From contig CAZWHY010000013.1 of the NCBI GenBank assembly GCA_964633725.1, positions 1-64,000 on the forward strand: a stretch of 64,000 nt of DNA, in the 5' to 3' direction. The notes beneath the pieces are model-generated. The model was not told where the DNA came from. It made no database searches and saw only the letters and a program-made list of their open reading frames with translations. Source of the DNA: Berkiella_A sp964633725. GTDB taxonomy: Bacteria; Pseudomonadota; Gammaproteobacteria; Berkiellales; Berkiellaceae. The translations under genes were made by a program, and so were the position numbers. Shown here one piece after another: positions 9,358-19,170 of the stretch. The first letter of the stretch is position 1. Each line of letters starts with the position of its first letter.

Positions 9358-10598
9358 TAAAACCGCCCCTTTAGACTAAAGAGTGGATCTAATATCCATT
9401 CAAATAATGATTGTCTATCTAATATAATATCTGCTTCTAATGACATGCCCGCTTGCAATGGGAAATGCTTACCATAAGCAATGACATCCTGTTGCTCTAA
9501 CTCAACGATGACTCTATATACCGCTTCATTTAATTCTAATGGCATCGACAGCTCTGAAGGTAGTAACACGTGCTTAGAAATCGTATTAACAGTTCCTTCA
9601 AATATGCCATATCTTTGATAGGGAAAAGCATCAAACCGAACCCGAACCTTTTGACCCGTTTCTAAAAACCCCACCGCTCGCGTCGGTACAAATAACTCAA
9701 CTTGAAGCTTGGCATCGTTAGGAATAATGGCGAGTAGCGGTAAATTATTGCCTTGGTATTGGCCTAGCCTAGCTTGAAGCGAAGAAACGCGACCATCAAT
9801 TGGTGAGCGTAATTCATAAATTTTTCGCCCCTCAACTTCTGCGGCTCTTTGGTTGAGCTCAGAAATCATATCTTCGATTTCATTGATTCGTGTTTCTGTG
9901 CGTATGGGTAATTGTACTAATTCAACACGATACTGAATGACAGAATTTTCTTTGGTGATTTTTCCGCGTTCTAGTTCTTGTAACTGTTGTTTTTGTACTA
10001 GCATCTCTTCTAAGTGTTTTTGATATTCTACTTGAGAAATACTGTTTTGCTTGAACAGCTTTTCAGCGCCGTCTGTTCGCATTTTTAGTATAGCCAGTCT
10101 TTCTGCTTGTGTTGCTAGGCTATCTTGGATGTGCTTTAGCTCTTTTTGCGTGCCTTCAATATTTTTCTGAGTCCGTTCTATCTCGGAGTCCAATAGTAAT
10201 TTTTCGGCTCCTATGCGCTTATAATGATGCGCTTTAGAGGATGCCATTTCTTCTAATAAAAGTGAGTCAATGTCACTACCACCTTGCAATGAGCGCTCAG
10301 CCATCAAGGTAATCAGAGGCTGATTTGTCGTGACCGTATCGCCTTCATGAATATGAATTTCAGAGACATGCCCTGTATTAGGCGCATAAAGCTTAACAAT
10401 GCCCTTATCTGGAACTAGATAACCACGCACCGTTTCTTTACGCGCGTAGGTTCCCCAAAATAACATGGCAATAATAAAAGCACAGATGATCACAACAGAA
10501 GAGACCAGTACAGTAACAGACAATGGCTGAAGTAATATTACTTCACCATATAGCCTGTTTTGACTATGCTCCATAGCTTCTTTACGAAATAACGACAT
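9357..10598 (-). CDS. HlyD/CvaA-type membrane fusion protein
   Basis: 413 aa. It has a short cytoplasmic N-terminus, one transmembrane helix (about 28-50), a lipoyl-like half motif (LYAPNTGHVSEIHIHEGD) near 68-85, a long coiled-coil hairpin (about 115-260), the second lipoyl half (ELRSPIDGRVSSLQ) and a C-terminal beta-barrel region. It matches adaptors of colicin V-type secretion, bridging the inner-membrane ABC exporter to a TolC channel. It is the first gene of the pair and directly precedes the C39 exporter. The TolC partner could be 15320-16741, 53363-54796 or one outside the window. Confidence 0.9.
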   Translation of the reverse strand: MSLFRKEAMEHSQNRLYGEVILLQPLSVTVLVSSVVIICAFIIAMLFWGTYARKETVRGYLVPDKGIVKLYAPNTGHVSEIHIHEGDTVTTNQPLITLMAERSLQGGSDIDSLLLEEMASSKAHHYKRIGAEKLLLDSEIERTQKNIEGTQKELKHIQDSLATQAERLAILKMRTDGAEKLFKQNSISQVEYQKHLEEMLVQKQQLQELERGKITKENSVIQYRVELVQLPIRTETRINEIEDMISELNQRAAEVEGRKIYELRSPIDGRVSSLQARLGQYQGNNLPLLAIIPNDAKLQVELFVPTRAVGFLETGQKVRVRFDAFPYQRYGIFEGTVNTISKHVLLPSELSMPLELNEAVYRVIVELEQQDVIAYGKHFPLQAGMSLEADIILDRQSLFEWILDPLFSLKGRF

Positions 10599-10701
10599 TT
10601 ATCAATATAACTTTAATAGTTTAACTTGGAAGGATCTTAGCATATTTAAAGCTTACCAGGGTAAGGCATGCCTCGCAGAGTATTAACCGTTGGTCTGAAT
10701 T

Positions 10702-11085
10702 TTACTCATATCCGTCCTCATCATAAGGATAGCGGTGAATACGTAGATATTGGTCTATGTATTTATAAGAACTAGGCATCACAGTATCAGGATCACAATA
10801 ATAAGCCCGCCCACGTGTTATGTATTGTTTAATTTCATTATTGCCGTTAACCCAAACAATATGCGTTGCACCAATCGCCGCAGCTTTATCTAAGGCACGG
10901 TAACGAGACAGCTGTTCGCCATGTGGTGTGACTGTATTTTTAGATATGCCATCCACCTCACCCAACAATGCACATTTTGTCACCATCTCTGGGTAAGCAA
11001 CCAACACCCTTTGCGCCCGAGAACTTGGCTCAATAATGCACCCAGTCAAACTGCAACATAAAATAACAAGTCCTATCGCACGCAT
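10702..11085 (-). CDS. Small lipoprotein, DUF4156-like
   Basis: 127 aa with a lipoprotein signal peptide ending in lipobox LTGC (Cys16). The mature part has the arrangement V.V.......C..LGEV.G followed by a central helix KAAAIGATHIVWV, as in the DUF4156/RcsF-like small lipoproteins of gammaproteobacteria. Extra cysteines near residues 38 and 97 could form a disulfide. The MFS gene ends 3 bp upstream, so the two are probably co-transcribed. Function unknown; the outer membrane is the likely location. Confidence 0.8.
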   Translation of the reverse strand: MRAIGLVILCCSLTGCIIEPSSRAQRVLVAYPEMVTKCALLGEVDGISKNTVTPHGEQLSRYRALDKAAAIGATHIVWVNGNNEIKQYITRGRAYYCDPDTVMPSSYKYIDQYLRIHRYPYDEDGYE

Positions 11086-11088
11086 AAA

Positions 11089-12411
11089 TTAATCCTTAAC
11101 CACTTGTTGGCAATGTGTTTCCTTCAAAAAGAAAAGTAATATAAACGCAACTAATGTTAGTATTGGCAAAAGAAATAAAGCAGAACGATAATTATCCGCC
11201 GAGTAAACTTTCATCATATTTGTCATTTCACCACTCCAACCTTTGTCGAGTAGCTTTCCTACTATCACTTGGAATACAGCCCCTGAAACTACGATAAAAT
11301 TGGTAATCGCAATGACGGTTCCAGATAAATGTGTTGGGCAATTTTCACGCCCAATAGCAAAACACAGAATTTCCGCGCTGGAAAAAATACCAATCAACAA
11401 TAACAACACAGAAATTTGCACATGGGTTAAATTGGGGTAGTAAAATGTAATCGCGAGCAAAACAGTAACAACAAATGCTCCCAGAACAAGTAAAGGCTTT
11501 CTGCGACCAATTTTGTCAGATAAATACCCTACAATTGGCCCGCCGATGGCCCAGCCTAAAAAAATCATAGCCACAGATCGCGCAGCCATATTTGCATCAA
11601 ACGACTCAACAACTTTTAGATAAGAGGTTCCCCAAAGCTCAGCAAAGACAACAGTTGGAGCCATTAGTAAGCTACCAATTAAACCATTTAACCAAATCTG
11701 CTTATTTTTTAATGCAACAAGAATATCTTTTAATAATTGCCTATAAGATATGTGCGCATGATTAATTGTACTGTGATTCTGACTTGGATCTCTAGGCTGA
11801 TCTCGAATCACAAACCAAATAATTGGAAATAAAATAAACCCTACAAAACTAGAATAATATAACGTTTGTCGCCAACCAATATCTTCGATAGCGTGAGATA
11901 AATAGGTTCCTGCAAACATGGCTCCCACCATGCCTAGTGTTGTCGTCAAACCTGATATTAAAGCAAATCGATTAGCAGGCAACCAAGTAGAAGCAAGCTT
12001 TAATACGCCAACAAACGCAAACGCTGAACCAAAACCTATCAGAAAACGCCCCAAAGCCGCCATCGATAATGTTGGTGCGTAGGCAAATAATAAAGTGCCT
12101 CCCGCGCAAGATAAAACCGCAATGGTTAGTATATTACGAGGCCCATAGCGATCCATCATTAAGCCAACTGGCAGTTGCATAGGCGTATAAGCATAATAAT
12201 AAAAAGCACTCAAGTGCCCAAGCTTAGTCGCATCTAAAGGTACACCATTGACGCTAAAAGCCATTTGCAGATGCTCAACCATAAGCCCAGGCGTAATACG
12301 CAACAAGTATTCATAACAATAAAATATGGCTGCAAGCCCGCAAATAAACCAAGGCAACAGCGAGGTCTTATTTGCAGACGTCGGATGATTTGTTGTGTTG
12401 TTTTTTAACAA
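11089..12411 (-). CDS. MFS transporter (possible Pht-like nutrient importer)
   Basis: 440 aa with 12 predicted transmembrane segments and the MFS loop signature GLMMDRYGPRNIL between helices 2 and 3, repeated in the second half as GYLSDKIGRRKPLL. The early FYCYEYLLRITPGLM segment resembles the MFS family expanded in Legionella and Coxiella, which includes Pht phagosomal amino-acid transporters. That subfamily assignment is from memory and tentative. The substrate cannot be read from sequence. It is followed 3 bp later by the DUF4156-like lipoprotein gene. Confidence 0.87.
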   Translation of the reverse strand: MLKNNTTNHPTSANKTSLLPWFICGLAAIFYCYEYLLRITPGLMVEHLQMAFSVNGVPLDATKLGHLSAFYYYAYTPMQLPVGLMMDRYGPRNILTIAVLSCAGGTLLFAYAPTLSMAALGRFLIGFGSAFAFVGVLKLASTWLPANRFALISGLTTTLGMVGAMFAGTYLSHAIEDIGWRQTLYYSSFVGFILFPIIWFVIRDQPRDPSQNHSTINHAHISYRQLLKDILVALKNKQIWLNGLIGSLLMAPTVVFAELWGTSYLKVVESFDANMAARSVAMIFLGWAIGGPIVGYLSDKIGRRKPLLVLGAFVVTVLLAITFYYPNLTHVQISVLLLLIGIFSSAEILCFAIGRENCPTHLSGTVIAITNFIVVSGAVFQVIVGKLLDKGWSGEMTNMMKVYSADNYRSALFLLPILTLVAFILLFFLKETHCQQVVKD

Positions 12412-12530
12412 AATAAAGTAATCTGGCTACAATAAAATTTGGTTAGTAAGAACCTTAAGCGATAAAGTTTTGTCATGCAAGTTTTTCTCAATTTTTATAT
12501 TAGTTAAATAACAGTATAATAGATAAAATA

Positions 12531-14483
12531 CTAGTTAACCAAATCTCCAGGTCTTCCAATATAATACCCTTGCAAACCATCCACTTTCATCTGTTCTAAC
12601 ATACTACATTCCTCCTCAGTCTCGACAGATTCTGCAATAATTAGGATATCTAAGCTGCGTGCAATTTCAACCAATGAGCGAATAAAAAACTGGTTATCAG
12701 AATTCTCATGAATATCGCGCATAAAACTACCATGTATCTTTAAATAATCTAACCTAAGATTATTAAGATATGCAAATGAACCAAAGCTTTTGCCATAATT
12801 ATCAATCGATGTTTTTGCGCCAAGTGCAGAAACTTTTGCAAAAAAGTCTCTTACAATATCTACTCGTTTAACCACACCATACTCAGGCAACTCAATAACA
12901 ATTTTACTTGCGTCCTTGCCCATTTTTTTTAATTCAACTAACAACCAAACAACAAACAAAGGATCATCCATCGAGCTCGGTGAAATATTGATAGCAAAAT
13001 GCACATCTTGAGAGTTTGTTTTTGCTAACTGAATAACATTTGCGACTATCGCTCTATCTAAATCTGTGACTCGATTAAGTCGCTCCGCCATTGGCATAAA
13101 CATACCCGCATTTAAAAGCGTATCTTCATCCAGTTGTATTCGCATAAGCGTTTCATATAATTTAATCTCGGGATGCGCCAATAATTTTGTGGGTTGAAAG
13201 TGTAGTTTGATTTTGTTTTGTTCAACAACTTGGGTGAAAATTTCTCCCCATTCATGGGCGCCTCGTACTGATTTTTCTTCCAAATGTTTTAGAAAATACC
13301 AACCATTTGCCCCTTTAGGCTGTGCTTGACGCAATGCCATATCAAGCTGGGATAATATTTCTGTTTTGGATTGCGCTGTTGTAAAGCTGCAAACACCTAT
13401 GTGAATAATATTTTCTTCTTTTGCTAATCCTTTTGCTGAAAACTTTGAAAATTCTTTTGCTAAGTTTTCCGCACATTCTGTCCCAAAATCCTCTGTTTTA
13501 TTTGGACAAATTAAAATAAATGACGCGCCGCCTAGGTGTGCAATCAGTCTATTTTCTATATTATGCGTATCATCATCCATGCGCTTTGCAACTTGCCTGA
13601 GTAAATCATCTCCTGCTTCATACCCATGTTTATCGTTATATTCTTTAAATTCGTAAACTTCAAACAATAATCCCATCCCAGAGTGAGAGGCATCTTTTTC
13701 AGATAAAATATGATCGAAGTTGATATCAAAATAACGCCTATTGCCTAATTTTGATACAGGGTTGACAAAGGCTTGCTCTCGAAGTGCTTCTGTTGCTTTG
13801 GCTTGCTCCTCAAAAATCTTCTTCAAACGTCTAGACATCTTATTCATCGCTTGCACCACTCGACGCAAGTCTATTGTCCAAGGCAAGTCTTCTTCCACAA
13901 ATTGTTGATTACAAATTGCAGCCGCTTGCTTTGTAACAGAACGAAGCGGTTTTAAAATAATAAATAAAAGCCCGCCCCCTAATATAAGAGCGACTACAGC
14001 GGTTAATAATAACCACCGAAGGGATTGTGCAAAAGTTTTCCAAATTTGTTCATATGCAAAACCTGGATTGCTCTGAACAATAACGGCACCTTGCTGCAAC
14101 CAACCAGACTGTATTTGAGCACTGGCCTCTTTAACTGGCAACTTAAAATATCCGATAAACCAATCAGGAACAGAATAAAACTTCACCTCTAATTTTCTTT
14201 CTAGTAGTATTTTATTATTTTGATCAATCACAATGATTTTTTGGTAATAACCACTATCCCAAACCGCATCCACAATTCTACTAGCAACCGGAATATCCAG
14301 TTTTTGATCAACCATCGCTAGTGATAGTGATAAGCCTAAAGAAGTCGCTGTATCTTTAGAATTTTTTGTTAGCTGTTTATCTAAAAAAGTTTGTGTGTTA
14401 TTGGCAACAAATGTCATCATGCCCAAAAACAATCCTAACAATACAAACATAGCCGATAAAAATAGTTGCCGACTCAGCGTCAT
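12531..14483 (-). CDS. lapD: LapD-type c-di-GMP receptor (HAMP, degenerate GGDEF, degenerate EAL)
   Basis: 650-aa inner-membrane receptor. TM1 is at about 7-27, a periplasmic domain spans about 28-155 and includes a GWLQ loop (127-130) where LapD proteins contact LapG, and TM2 is at about 156-178. A HAMP linker, a GGDEF domain whose signature has become GGASF (318-322) and an EAL domain with ETL (444-446) in place of EAL follow. Loss of both catalytic motifs is the hallmark of LapD, which binds c-di-GMP through EAL and then sequesters LapG in the periplasm. It lies 24 bp after lapG and is probably co-transcribed with it. Confidence 0.95.
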   Translation of the reverse strand: MTLSRQLFLSAMFVLLGLFLGMMTFVANNTQTFLDKQLTKNSKDTATSLGLSLSLAMVDQKLDIPVASRIVDAVWDSGYYQKIIVIDQNNKILLERKLEVKFYSVPDWFIGYFKLPVKEASAQIQSGWLQQGAVIVQSNPGFAYEQIWKTFAQSLRWLLLTAVVALILGGGLLFIILKPLRSVTKQAAAICNQQFVEEDLPWTIDLRRVVQAMNKMSRRLKKIFEEQAKATEALREQAFVNPVSKLGNRRYFDINFDHILSEKDASHSGMGLLFEVYEFKEYNDKHGYEAGDDLLRQVAKRMDDDTHNIENRLIAHLGGASFILICPNKTEDFGTECAENLAKEFSKFSAKGLAKEENIIHIGVCSFTTAQSKTEILSQLDMALRQAQPKGANGWYFLKHLEEKSVRGAHEWGEIFTQVVEQNKIKLHFQPTKLLAHPEIKLYETLMRIQLDEDTLLNAGMFMPMAERLNRVTDLDRAIVANVIQLAKTNSQDVHFAINISPSSMDDPLFVVWLLVELKKMGKDASKIVIELPEYGVVKRVDIVRDFFAKVSALGAKTSIDNYGKSFGSFAYLNNLRLDYLKIHGSFMRDIHENSDNQFFIRSLVEIARSLDILIIAESVETEEECSMLEQMKVDGLQGYYIGRPGDLVN

Positions 14484-14507
14484 ATACCCTCCTGCTTAGA
14501 AAAGCAG

Positions 14508-15236
14508 TTATCTAAATTTGCCAATTTCACCCAATTCCATACGTTGCTTCATTTCAGACCAAAGATCTAGCTCATCAGCATTACCCAACTTTTTACCTTT
14601 GCTCAATTGCTTACTTTTCCACAATCCCGAACCATTGAAAGAATAAATAGGCCTTAAATCCGAGCGCTTGCTGGCAGAAAGAATTTCTCCATTAATATTA
14701 TCTAATACCAATGGCACACTGCTGGGAAACTCATAATAGGTTAAAACCATATGAGCCTGCTCATAACCACCATGTTCTTTATATTTAACGTAAGTAATTA
14801 AAAGCTTCTCATCATCAACACCCAGTTCAAGCAAAGTGAAATATTTTGCAATGGAAAAATCTTCACAATCTCCAGAACCAGAGACTAAAAACTCCAATGG
14901 TGTAGCCCAATAGTCTTTAACGCCCCAATGACGCCTATCTGTTTTATATTGCAGAAAATTAAAAAAAATATTTACTTTGTTCAGCTTGTCGATTTCTGAT
15001 ATGTCTTTATTTTTTTCCATTAGATCAAGCCATTTTACTAACCGTCTTTTGGCGTAATCTCCATATTCGGAGCTGACTTTATTTAAATATCCATCTGTAA
15101 AGCTAATAGATGCAGTTAAAAATATGAATGAAAAGAAAATAATAAAAATATAACGAGACCGACGGAATCGATTGGTGTGATGTGACAAAAATTTAATTTT
15201 TGAAATATATAGTGCTATATTCAAATTCATGTTCAT
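14508..15236 (-). CDS. lapG: LapG periplasmic adhesin protease (BTLCP)
   Basis: 242-aa bacterial transglutaminase-like cysteine protease. An N-terminal hydrophobic export segment lies at about 28-46. The catalytic triad is visible as C124 (SGDCEDF), H162 (AHMVL) and D179 (LVLDNI), with spacing as in LapG proteins. LapG cleaves the N-terminal retention module of LapA-like adhesins after a dialanine and releases them when c-di-GMP falls. It acts in the periplasm and is restrained by LapD, encoded next. A stem-loop terminator separates it from lapE upstream, suggesting at least partly separate transcription. Confidence 0.95.
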   Translation of the reverse strand: MNMNLNIALYISKIKFLSHHTNRFRRSRYIFIIFFSFIFLTASISFTDGYLNKVSSEYGDYAKRRLVKWLDLMEKNKDISEIDKLNKVNIFFNFLQYKTDRRHWGVKDYWATPLEFLVSGSGDCEDFSIAKYFTLLELGVDDEKLLITYVKYKEHGGYEQAHMVLTYYEFPSSVPLVLDNINGEILSASKRSDLRPIYSFNGSGLWKSKQLSKGKKLGNADELDLWSEMKQRMELGEIGKFR

Positions 15237-15281
15237 CAGAAATTTTCCCTAGAACCAGAATACTATAACACCAGAAACAAC

Positions 15282-15303
15282 AAAAGGGGCTAAAGCCCCT
15301 TTT
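15282..15303 (-). terminator. Intrinsic terminator between lapE and lapG
   Basis: AAAAGGGGC, a TAAA loop and GCCCCTTTT form a perfect 9-bp stem just beyond the lapE stop, followed on the minus strand by a U-rich stretch. It would terminate lapE transcripts, and its symmetry could let it work both ways. Read-through into lapGD remains possible. Confidence 0.85.
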
Positions 15304-15319
15304 GTATCAAGTACTAAGA

Positions 15320-16741
15320 TTAACTTTCGAAAGATTTATCTGTTCTTTCAAAGAAAGGTCTTGAACCATCAAACATACCATCAGGATGCGTATTGGAAGA
15401 TTTAGGCATTTCAACACCTATATAATCTGTCAATGAACCCATTGAGTTAACAATCCTATACATACCTACGCTCAATAAATTTTCTCCATCTAAATAGTCT
15501 ACAGAAGATGTGAACAATTCATTTTCAGAGTCTAGTAAATCAAGCAAAGTTCTTTGCCCAATATTAAACTGCTTCTGATATGCATTGCGAGTACGAATAC
15601 TGGCATCTCTATGTGTTTTAAGATGTCTCAAAGAGTCTCTAGCCGTTTCATATTGTGTCCAAGCAAAGTGAACACGTTCAACCACTTGGCGATGCGCTCT
15701 ATTACGTACTTCTTGTGCTTCGTGTTGTTTATATGCCAATCTGCACAAGTTAGCAACATCTCCCCCACCACGGAATACGTTCCATGTGAATCTTAGCATT
15801 GCAACATTCTTATCATTGTCGCCCTTAGAGCCATCAACATTATGATTACGCTGTAAACCAAGATCCAATGTCACTCTAGGTACAAACGGTGAACGGCCTG
15901 CTTTATATTCAGAACGTGTTACATCAACGTCATAATTAGAAGCAACTAAAATTGGGTGGTTAGCTAAAGCAACATCAGTCGCATCTCTAACATTTGATGG
16001 AAAACCAGAATGAGGATTGCCTGGGAAAGATAAATTGTCAGGTGTTTTACCAATAACTCTTATATACGTTGTTTCAGCGTCTTGCAAATTACCTTCTGCA
16101 CCCAAAACATTACTACGTGCTCTGGCCAAACGACCTAATGCCTGGTCTAAATCTGCTTTACGGCCAATACCACCTTCACTACGTTTTTCAATTTGGCCAT
16201 AGATTTTTTGGTGAGCTGATAAATTTCTTCTGGCCACGTCTACAACGTGCTTACGAAAATGTAGCTCAAGAAAAGATTCTACAACTTGTAACGCGATATC
16301 CTGTGCGTCACCGCTAACACGCATAGAGGCTGCTCTCACGCGGGATTTCTTTCCATCCACCGTGTGCATCACACCCCAACCATCAAATAAGAGCTGAGTG
16401 GCAGCGATATTGAATTCTCTACGAGTCAACGTTGTTGAATTTTTACCAGTTAAGCTATTAACTGCAATACCCGGAATACGAGTCTGCCCTCTGGTCGTTG
16501 AATTAAATGTATTCTCCTGGCCTGTACCACCTGTTACATCGATCTTAGGCAGATAATCTGCATAAGCATCTCTCAAGTCTTTATTGGCTTGCTCACGAAT
16601 ATTTGTCGTGATCAACATGTCAGGTGATGTTTGCAAAGTATAAGCCACAGCTTCTTGAACTGTCGTTGCTTGGGCTTGAGCAGAAACCAGCCCAAGGACC
16701 ACTGAAGATAAAGCTATTTTTAACAATTTGTTTTTTGGCAT
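15320..16741 (-). CDS. lapE: TolC-family outer membrane channel of the Lap type I secretion system
   Basis: 473 aa with a signal peptide (cleavage after AQAQA, about residue 26) and two TolC/OEP repeats of long helices plus beta-barrel strands. The AVAYTLQTSPDM motif near the mature N-terminus and the NxGQRTLLDLLDSENE motif near 395-410 are typical of the LapE/AggA/BepC branch. It would form the outer-membrane conduit for LapB and LapC. It has its own 397-bp upstream region with a dyad symmetry, separating it from the lapBC operon on the same strand. Confidence 0.92.
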   Translation of the reverse strand: MPKNKLLKIALSSVVLGLVSAQAQATTVQEAVAYTLQTSPDMLITTNIREQANKDLRDAYADYLPKIDVTGGTGQENTFNSTTRGQTRIPGIAVNSLTGKNSTTLTRREFNIAATQLLFDGWGVMHTVDGKKSRVRAASMRVSGDAQDIALQVVESFLELHFRKHVVDVARRNLSAHQKIYGQIEKRSEGGIGRKADLDQALGRLARARSNVLGAEGNLQDAETTYIRVIGKTPDNLSFPGNPHSGFPSNVRDATDVALANHPILVASNYDVDVTRSEYKAGRSPFVPRVTLDLGLQRNHNVDGSKGDNDKNVAMLRFTWNVFRGGGDVANLCRLAYKQHEAQEVRNRAHRQVVERVHFAWTQYETARDSLRHLKTHRDASIRTRNAYQKQFNIGQRTLLDLLDSENELFTSSVDYLDGENLLSVGMYRIVNSMGSLTDYIGVEMPKSSNTHPDGMFDGSRPFFERTDKSFES

Positions 16742-17138
16742 AACTGTGTCCGCTATTTTACTATCCTAAAAATCCATGGAATCTTGTTTCAAATAGTTAG
16801 TGAATCTTATTGCTAACTATTCAAACATACTTAACAGGCTTCCATATTACATATATCATTCTGACCAGGGAATACTTTTTTACGTATTTTTCACATATAT
16901 AATTAAAAGTATCTGCTATCGCTCCCTATCCGCCTAAAGTTTAGAGCTAAACTATCTAAAACTAGGCAACGTAATGATGCCTTGTATTAGCAACTTAAGC
17001 AATCAACTTAGATCAGCATTTTTAGATTAAAGCATTTTAGAACCGCTTTGACAATGATTAGGTTTTTAGAAGCGCTTTATTTAGGGGTTATTTAGGACTT
17101 AATTAGGTTTAGTTTATAACTATTTGTGGTTGATAATT
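16742..17138. promoter_or_regulatory. lapE upstream region with a 9-bp dyad
   Basis: This gene-free stretch lies between the luxR-type regulator and lapE. A perfect inverted repeat AATAGTTAG (16792-16800) and CTAACTATT (16813-16821), separated by 12 nt, lies 51-80 bp upstream of the lapE start. It could be an operator or an RNA hairpin in the leader. The rest is AT-rich with TTAGG-type short repeats near 17080-17110 and no visible ORF. A LuxR-type regulator, encoded next door, usually binds dyads, so a link is plausible but unproven. Confidence 0.45.
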
Positions 17139-17819
17139 TTAAGAATGGGGATCTTCATGGTGCCAAATAAAGCCTATTTGTTGATGCCGATTGATATATA
17201 ACGCTAGCTGCAATCTATCGTGGATCTTCATCTTTCTAAAAATAACCCCTAAGTGCGCTTTAACCGTACGCTCTGATATACTGAGTTGCTCGGCTATTTT
17301 CCTGTTGCTAGCCCCTAGTGCAACCCACTTTGCAATTTCAGTTTCCCTGACCGTTAAACAAGCTAACCCGGCATCTAGTTCCTGTGCTTCTGTGTGTTGC
17401 GATTTCGCTATGTCCTCTATTTCTAATAATAATCTTGACACAAATTTTCTATCAACCCATAACTCATTTGCTAATACCGTATTCACTACTTTTGGCAAAA
17501 TCGTTACATCAACATCATAAGTGCAATACGCTTTGGCGCCGAATAGTATGGCCGCTATTTCCTCTCTTTGATTAAGTTCTGCGGCCATTATTACGATATT
17601 TAACTCCGGCTGAAACCCATGAATGGTTGAAATTTCATGCACCCCATTATTCCCTAAAATCTGTAAGTCCAAAATAAGGACATCAAATTTTACTTTTTTA
17701 AGACAAATTTCTAAATTACGAATATCATGAATAGCCAGATCGTACATCACATGCTCAGAAGATAGCATCTGCCGCCAAAGAGCAGCCAACGCCTCATCAG
17801 CCGTTGCTATCAATATCAT
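17139..17819 (-). CDS. NarL/LuxR-family response regulator
   Basis: 226 aa. The receiver domain (1-120) has acidic D8/E9 and the phosphoacceptor D51 (VLILDLQ). The C-terminal LuxR helix-turn-helix (about 150-215) contains LTVRETEIAKWVALG, then SNRKIAEQLSISERTVKAH. The conserved receiver lysine near residue 100 is not evident, so phosphorylation may be atypical. It starts 2 bp after the lapC stop, so it is the last gene of the lapBC operon. That placement suggests regulation of adhesin export or of the separate lapE unit. Confidence 0.92.
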   Translation of the reverse strand: MILIATADEALAALWRQMLSSEHVMYDLAIHDIRNLEICLKKVKFDVLILDLQILGNNGVHEISTIHGFQPELNIVIMAAELNQREEIAAILFGAKAYCTYDVDVTILPKVVNTVLANELWVDRKFVSRLLLEIEDIAKSQHTEAQELDAGLACLTVRETEIAKWVALGASNRKIAEQLSISERTVKAHLGVIFRKMKIHDRLQLALYINRHQQIGFIWHHEDPHS

Positions 17820-17821
17820 GA

Positions 17822-19159
17822 CTACCGCTCTCTCATCGCATTTTTTCTGGCTTTTATGATGGGTTTCAATAAATATTCTAAAACAGTCTTATGCCCTGTT
17901 AAAATATCTACCGTTGCACTCATGCCTGGAATAATATCCAACCGCTCGCCATGCTTACCGATTAAGAAATTCCTGTCGCTGGTGCGCACCCGAATCTGGT
18001 AATAAGGATCGCCTTTTTCATCCATAATCGTATCGGCACTAATATGCTCAACGGTTGCTTTTAACCCACCGTAAATAGAAAAATCATACGCCGAAACTTT
18101 AACCGTCGCTTCCAAATCTGGTCTTAAAAAACCAATATCGGAAGGGCGAATATTCGCCTCTATTAACAAGGTATCATTCAGAGGTACAACATCAAACAAA
18201 TCCTCACCTGGCTGGATAATCCCACCAATGGTATGAATATGAATCTGATTTATCGTGCCTCTAACCGGAGTTCGTACCACAGTTCTAGAAAACCTATCTT
18301 CTGCTGCTCTTTGTGTTTCTAACAAACGACGGTATTCTGATTTAGTGGTATTAAGCTCTGCAATGGTTTCCGTTCTAAAGGTAATTAATAACTCATCTAT
18401 TTTTCTTTGCGCGCCCACCAACGTGGACTTCACCCTGGGTATGGATAACTGGGTTTGCTCTAGCTCTCCCGCCAAATCATTTACGGTACGTTCTAGTCTT
18501 AAAATTTCCACTTCAGATACGGCGCCATCTTTTGCCAAGGGTCTGGTTAAGTCCAATTCTCTTTCTACCAACGCCAAACTTCTTTGCATTTGCTCACTTT
18601 TACCGTTTAGCTCTAGCAATTCCTGTTTGATCTGTCCTTCTTGTTCTTTTAGAATATATAATTTTACTTCTAGTTCTCTTTTCCTGGAGTCATATAAGCT
18701 TGTCTCATTTTGAACATAATGCGGAAACTTTTTATCTAGTTGTTCAGAAAACTCTAATTCTTTCCCACTCGCCTCTGCTGATAATCGAGAAATTTTGGCT
18801 TCTAACGCATGAATTTGAACTTCCCCTTCTTTCAAAGAAGAGGAAAACCTTGTATCGTCAATCACCATGAGGATTTGATCACGCTCAACAATATCACCAA
18901 TTTTGACGCGAATGTCTTTAACGATACCCCCTTCCAAGTTTTGCACCGTTTGTATATTGGTGGAGGGAATCACTTTACCCTGTCCTGTCGTCACAACATC
19001 CAATACCGCAAAATTTGCCCATATCACAGAGACAAACAAAAAAGATACGGCTGCCCACAAAATAATATGATAAACAATCGGCACCCCTTGCATCATCGCG
19101 GCACTACTGTCGGTCATAAATTCAATATCAACTTCTTTAATGTTTCTTTTATTTTTCAT
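17822..19159 (-). CDS. lapC: LapC membrane fusion protein of type I secretion
   Basis: 445-aa HlyD-family adaptor. TM helix at about 30-52, lipoyl half (GGIVKDIRVKIGD) near 95, alpha-helical hairpin (about 115-285), second lipoyl half (VRTPVRGTINQIHIH) and a beta-barrel domain ending with the HlyD C-terminal ILTGHKTVLEYLLKPI element. It links LapB to LapE. It lies 11 bp after lapB and 2 bp before the response-regulator gene. Confidence 0.94.
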   Translation of the reverse strand: MKNKRNIKEVDIEFMTDSSAAMMQGVPIVYHIILWAAVSFLFVSVIWANFAVLDVVTTGQGKVIPSTNIQTVQNLEGGIVKDIRVKIGDIVERDQILMVIDDTRFSSSLKEGEVQIHALEAKISRLSAEASGKELEFSEQLDKKFPHYVQNETSLYDSRKRELEVKLYILKEQEGQIKQELLELNGKSEQMQRSLALVERELDLTRPLAKDGAVSEVEILRLERTVNDLAGELEQTQLSIPRVKSTLVGAQRKIDELLITFRTETIAELNTTKSEYRRLLETQRAAEDRFSRTVVRTPVRGTINQIHIHTIGGIIQPGEDLFDVVPLNDTLLIEANIRPSDIGFLRPDLEATVKVSAYDFSIYGGLKATVEHISADTIMDEKGDPYYQIRVRTSDRNFLIGKHGERLDIIPGMSATVDILTGHKTVLEYLLKPIIKARKNAMRER

Positions 19160-19170
19160 AATTTTTGCAT

